A stretch of DNA of 64,000 nt from Cyanoderma ruficeps (taxonomy: Eukaryota; Chordata; Aves; Passeriformes; Timaliidae). Shown here piece by piece: positions 61,001 through 64,000 of this stretch. The stretch is taken from contig VZDJ01000174.1 in the NCBI GenBank assembly GCA_008694505.1, forward strand, positions 5,474,601 to 5,538,600. Reading direction: 5' to 3'. The position numbers and the translations under genes are program-made. The notes below the pieces were generated by a model. The model made no database searches. It was given only the letters and a program-made list of their open reading frames with translations, and had not been told where the DNA came from. The stretch's first letter is position 1; every line of letters starts with the position of its first letter.

Positions 61001-63691
61001 TGCACTTGCAAGCTCTGCTGGATGCAGCACCATCCTGGGTGATGGAATAGGTGTACTTTCGGCTGGGATGGAGCTAAGGAACTAGGGGCAGCTCCATCAT
61101 CCCTGAAAGTGAGATGATTTTACCTGTGTTTGTCATTGTCATTGCTGCTTGTGTGTAAGGAAAACCACATTTAAGGCTTTGGGGAAGAATAGAATGCTGG
61201 AGTGATTTATTTTAAATATAGAGTTCAGCCAGTGCTGCTGATCCAAACACAGGATGCACAGATTCCTGCAGAAATGTCCTTTCTGAGAAGACCTTTGCCT
61301 CCCCAGTGTGACTTTGTTGAGGAATTAGAGCAGCACATTTTTATGTCTCAGTTGTTGAGCGTTTGTTCTACTGAACTACAGCTTAATCTTTGTAAAAAAC
61401 CTGGAAGTCTCTGGAAGGGTGTAGATGAAATGGTTTCACCCTTCAGCCATCACTCTGGCTCTGATTTCAGGTATTGAGTTTTGTGTTCCTTCTGGGAAGA
61501 TTTTATTATAGAAAAAAACTTGAAGATTATTTTTTTCTAGTTATTTCTATTGTGTTGATACCTGCCTGCTTTCTTACAGGTGGAGCAATCAGTCTTCTAG
61601 CCTTAAATGGGTTGTTTATTCTGATTCATCAGCATAATCTGTAAGTGAAAAGAGTATATTGTTTAAAGAAACATGGGTTTTTGCCGTTATGTCTTTATGT
61701 AAGGGGAACTGACATGGATGCACCAGACCTTCAGGCTTTGAGATTCCCTCATGAGAAAGCCAAACTGCACAAGAGGCTCAGGCTGTCTGGTTGCTGAGCT
61801 TTTTTGGCTGTCTGATTTCTTTTACAACTGAGCCTAAATATTATCTTCTCTAGACTGTGGCTGCTCAGCACTTAAAAATCCATTTCCATTGATCTGATTA
61901 CAGAGTGAAGCCGTAGTCTTTAGTGTCCTTTTCACAGCATCCTGTACCATTTGCAGTCACTGGATATGGCTTCACACCCTGAAGATGGCTGGGCACTGCA
62001 AGAGCCATAAATTCACTTTGCAGCTTGTTTTCAAGTGGTGACTGTAGAGGGAAGCCTAGGAGAGCTAAACAGAGCACAGCAGTGGGCTGGGGTACTCTTA
62101 ATGAAAGCACAAAAACATTTAGACACAGTCCCTCTGCACACCACTAATGGATGTTGTATTTTTCCTTTTTTTTTCAACAGGGAGTATCCTGACTTTTACA
62201 AAAAGCTCTACAGTCTGTTGGACCCTTCCATCTATCACGTGAAGTACCGAGCTCGCTTTTTCCACCTGACTGATCTGTTTTTGTCTTCGTCGTAAGTAGC
62301 ATCTTTATTATGTGTGCTCACATATTTTCCTCCTGCTTTTCTGTTCTTGAACAGTCTCCCACACGTCTGGATTTAATGTATTCAGTGTGGCTGCTGGATT
62401 AGATACATTTTTATGGAGAAAACTGAATCCAAGACTATTATTGTAGTTTTGTGTGATTTTTCATATGCTATTTTTGAAGATTTGCCTCACAGCCATGGAT
62501 TTTCAGAGAGGAAGAATTGCAGTTAGCTATCAGAGTTTGAGCTGCAAGTGCTTATGGATGTGTTTTTGATCTCTGTTCCACTTTGGGTGAAAGTGATGAA
62601 TTTTCTGTCTTGTCTTTGTAAAAATGGAAAAGTAAAATTTGCAGGCTTTTTATAGATTGCGAAGCTGTTGATAAATGGGTGGCTTTTTGCAGACATAAAG
62701 CACTGAAATGTGAAGTGTTTGACAGCCTGTCTTGATGTTGTCAGTTCGTTGTACACAGGGAAGGAGCTGGATAGGCAGCTGGTCATATAGCTCCTGTCAT
62801 ATGTTATAAAATCAACCAAGAGCAACACTGCACCAGGCACTACATATCCAACCCCTGGTATTCCTGGTGTACAAGAGGCACAAGACCTGTGGGTAACTTT
62901 GTTTGGCCTTGCAGGTGTAGTGAACTCTGACTGAAAATTGTCATTTTCATCCTGACTCTTCTGATGTGAAGAAGGGGTCTAAATGAGCTGGTTGCTGTTA
63001 GAAATTTGCATTTTTACTGTTAAAAAAAAAATAATTACACTGCACATTTACACTACACGGGAGCTTTATGTCCCCCTTAACAGCTGCAGTGCTTGGAAGT
63101 GTTATGTAAATTTAACACCATGGCCTGTGTATTAATTAAACCCACAAAATGACAAAAGAAGAATATAATTAAGATTGCCTGGCCAAGCACTCAGAAGTTT
63201 ATTAAAGGACTGAATAAAGTTTGCCACGAGAATGGCCGTGTACAGGGGCTGTGCTTGGGAAGGGTGCCACATGTCAGGATTGACTCTCACAGTAATCTGA
63301 GATAATTCATGCACTGAATGTAAATTCCCTCCAAAATTTGTTCCAGCGAGCACACAATATATTGCTGCTTAAAAGCAAGATTCCTAAAGCTTCTCTTTAT
63401 AAAAAAAAGGAGAAAAAGCCTGATGAGCCCCCTGATCTCTGATCTGCCGTGCTGTTAGGGTGGCTGAGGCTGCTGGCTCTCCTGCCAGGGCTGTAACAGG
63501 CTGCTCCCTCCTGTCCCCTGTCCCCAGGCACTTGCCAGCCTACCTGGTGGCAGCGTTCATCAAGCGCCTGTCGCGGCTGGCGCTCACGGCCCCTCCCGAG
63601 GCTCTCCTCATGATCATTCCCTTCATCTGCAACCTCTTCCGGAGGCACCCTGCCTGCAGGGTGCTGGTGCACAGACCAGGAGGGCCAGCAG
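57993..63691 (+). CDS. NOC4L: Nucleolar complex protein 4 homologue (NOC4L), 3' end outside window
   Basis: NOC4L is the animal counterpart of yeast Noc4, a nucleolar partner of Nop14 needed for 18S rRNA processing and 40S subunit assembly. Twelve exons join in phase: 57993-58088, 58170-58293, 58382-58488, 58764-58871, 59009-59158, 59722-59821, 60122-60156, 60260-60310, 60838-60949, 61580-61640, 62181-62291 and 63528-63691. Together they give 1219 nt, about 406 codons. The human protein has 516 residues, so about 110 remain beyond the right edge. Shared blocks include TCSRLFGALLERRELFVG, IWMRHRYRD and LALNGLFILIH. The stretch from EYPDFY..LYSLLDPS to NLFRRHPACRVLVHRP belongs to the C-terminal CBF/Noc domain. 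The ATG at 57993 is the first in the island in this frame, and the N-terminus resembles other NOC4L proteins. It is read in the same direction as EP400. Confidence 0.95.
58170..58293 (+). CDS. NOC4L: NOC4L exon 2
   Basis: 124 nt, ARTCSRLFGALLERRELFVG, close to human. Acceptor CCCCAG, donor GCCG|GTGAGC; the intron before it is only 81 bp. Confidence 0.95.
58382..58488 (+). CDS. NOC4L: NOC4L exon 3
   Basis: 107 nt, DKYRIWMRHRYRDC then LGELMGHEAFQVK. Acceptor CCACAG, donor AAG|GTAGGT. Confidence 0.95.
58764..58871 (+). CDS. NOC4L: NOC4L exon 4
   Basis: 36 codons, ELALCTLMKFVELEAQ and FPCDLLK. Phase 0. Confidence 0.95.
59009..59158 (+). CDS. NOC4L: NOC4L exon 5
   Basis: 50 codons, VVVDGLLPTHEDASLL and YMEYDDVRYFVMKAV. 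Phase 0. Confidence 0.95.
59722..59821 (+). CDS. NOC4L: NOC4L exon 6
   Basis: 100 nt, NVFSLISPINMPNKE and MVKFMVKQ. Acceptor CCTCAG, donor CAAG|GTTAGT. Confidence 0.92.
60122..60156 (+). CDS. NOC4L: NOC4L exon 7 (35 nt)
   Basis: Very short exon, NREELKLSRLQ, needed to keep phase between exons 6 and 8. Acceptor CTTAG, donor CAG|GTAACT. Confidence 0.87.
60260..60310 (+). CDS. NOC4L: NOC4L exon 8
   Basis: 17 codons, AHKQVFEKMWLTFLKHK, matching HRRVFQAMWLSFLKHK in human. Confidence 0.94.
60838..60949 (+). CDS. NOC4L: NOC4L exon 9
   Basis: 112 nt, LPTGLYKKVLVILHD and PTLMMDFLTVA. Acceptor CCACAG, donor ATAG|GTGAGT. Confidence 0.95.
61580..61640 (+). CDS. NOC4L: NOC4L exon 10
   Basis: 61 nt, GGAISLLALNGLFILIHQHN, start of the CBF/Noc domain. 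Confidence 0.95.
62181..62291 (+). CDS. NOC4L: NOC4L exon 11
   Basis: 111 nt, EYPDFYKKLYSLLDPS and HVKYRARFFHLTDLFLSS, nearly identical to human. Confidence 0.96.
63528..63691 (+). CDS. NOC4L: NOC4L exon 12 (last in window)
   Basis: 164 nt, HLPAYLVAAFIKRLSRLAL and CNLFRRHPACRVLVHRPGG. It ends one base into a codon at donor GCAG|GTAAGA; later exons lie outside. Confidence 0.95.
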
Positions 63692-64000
63692 GTAAGAGGG
63701 GACTTGTGTTAGGCCTTTAAGACAGCGTAAAAGAGGAGGATTCCTGTGGAGGAAAAAGGGAGATTCCAGTTCTGAGGTTTGGAAGGATCCCTTTGTCCTG
63801 TCCCTTGAGTTTGTGAAAGGTCAGCAGGTTCATGCTGTTAAATTCAAAGCTGTTCCAAATGCCCTGCTTCCTATGCTCTTTAAAAGTAACATGGCTCTGT
63901 AGTGCTGCCAGCAGGGACTCGTGGGTCATGCTGGGTTGTGTCAGTTTGTCCCTGGACCATAAATGACTTGGGAAGGAGCAGCTCTGGCTGCAGCACTGCT
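63692..64000 (+). other. NOC4L: NOC4L intron 12 (runs off the window)
   Basis: Non-coding to the right edge; no exon, repeat or RNA gene recognised. Confidence 0.7.

Noticed and set aside
1..64000. CRISPR arrays, operons, bacterial or viral genes
   Set aside because: No direct-repeat and spacer arrays, and no prokaryotic or viral coding text, were seen. Gene structure is that of a vertebrate.

Overview
This window is vertebrate nuclear DNA, and almost certainly from a bird. The evidence is two antisense CR1 LINE fragments with the usual avian 3'-end wording, compact introns, and a head-to-tail EP400-NOC4L gene pair. No bacterial, viral or organellar genes were seen. Every gene identification comes from reading translated exons against remembered family sequences. 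No search was run.

Layout, left to right. Bases 1-1130 are AT-rich with two AATAAA signals near the end and no recognisable coding exon; they may be the 3' flank of an upstream gene. Bases 1157-1740 are a GC-rich, CpG-rich island with no recognised gene attached. Bases 2832-9317 hold a decayed, collinear, intron-containing partial copy of EP400 in the same orientation as the real gene. It has relics of exons 6, 8, 22, 28, 29, 30, 31 and 32 in the right order, most with splice sites, but with stop codons and frameshifts. The exons for the ATPase N-lobe are absent. Next come an antisense CR1 fragment (about 10145-10440) and the EP400 CpG-island promoter (about 10620-11100).

The complete EP400 gene fills most of the window. 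It has a 5'UTR exon ending at 10800, a start codon at 12848, 54 coding exons, a stop codon at 55588-55590 and a distal poly(A) signal at 57809. The inferred protein is about 3134 residues, close to the roughly 3160 residues of human EP400. Intron 1 starts in a CpG shore and carries a 36-bp minisatellite. A second CR1 fragment lies in intron 47.

Only about 180 bp after the EP400 poly(A) signal, NOC4L starts inside its own CpG island (ATG at 57993). Twelve exons are present, about 406 codons. The last roughly 110 codons lie beyond the right edge. DDX51, which in mammals sits head-to-head with NOC4L, is not present in this interval.

The two intact genes have unrelated jobs. EP400 is the SWI2/SNF2-type ATPase and scaffold of the TIP60/NuA4 histone-acetylation and H2A.Z-exchange complex. 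NOC4L is a nucleolar factor for making the small ribosomal subunit. The most unusual object is the degenerate EP400 copy just upstream of EP400. It appears distinct from the downstream partial copy (EP400NL/EP400P1) known in mammals.
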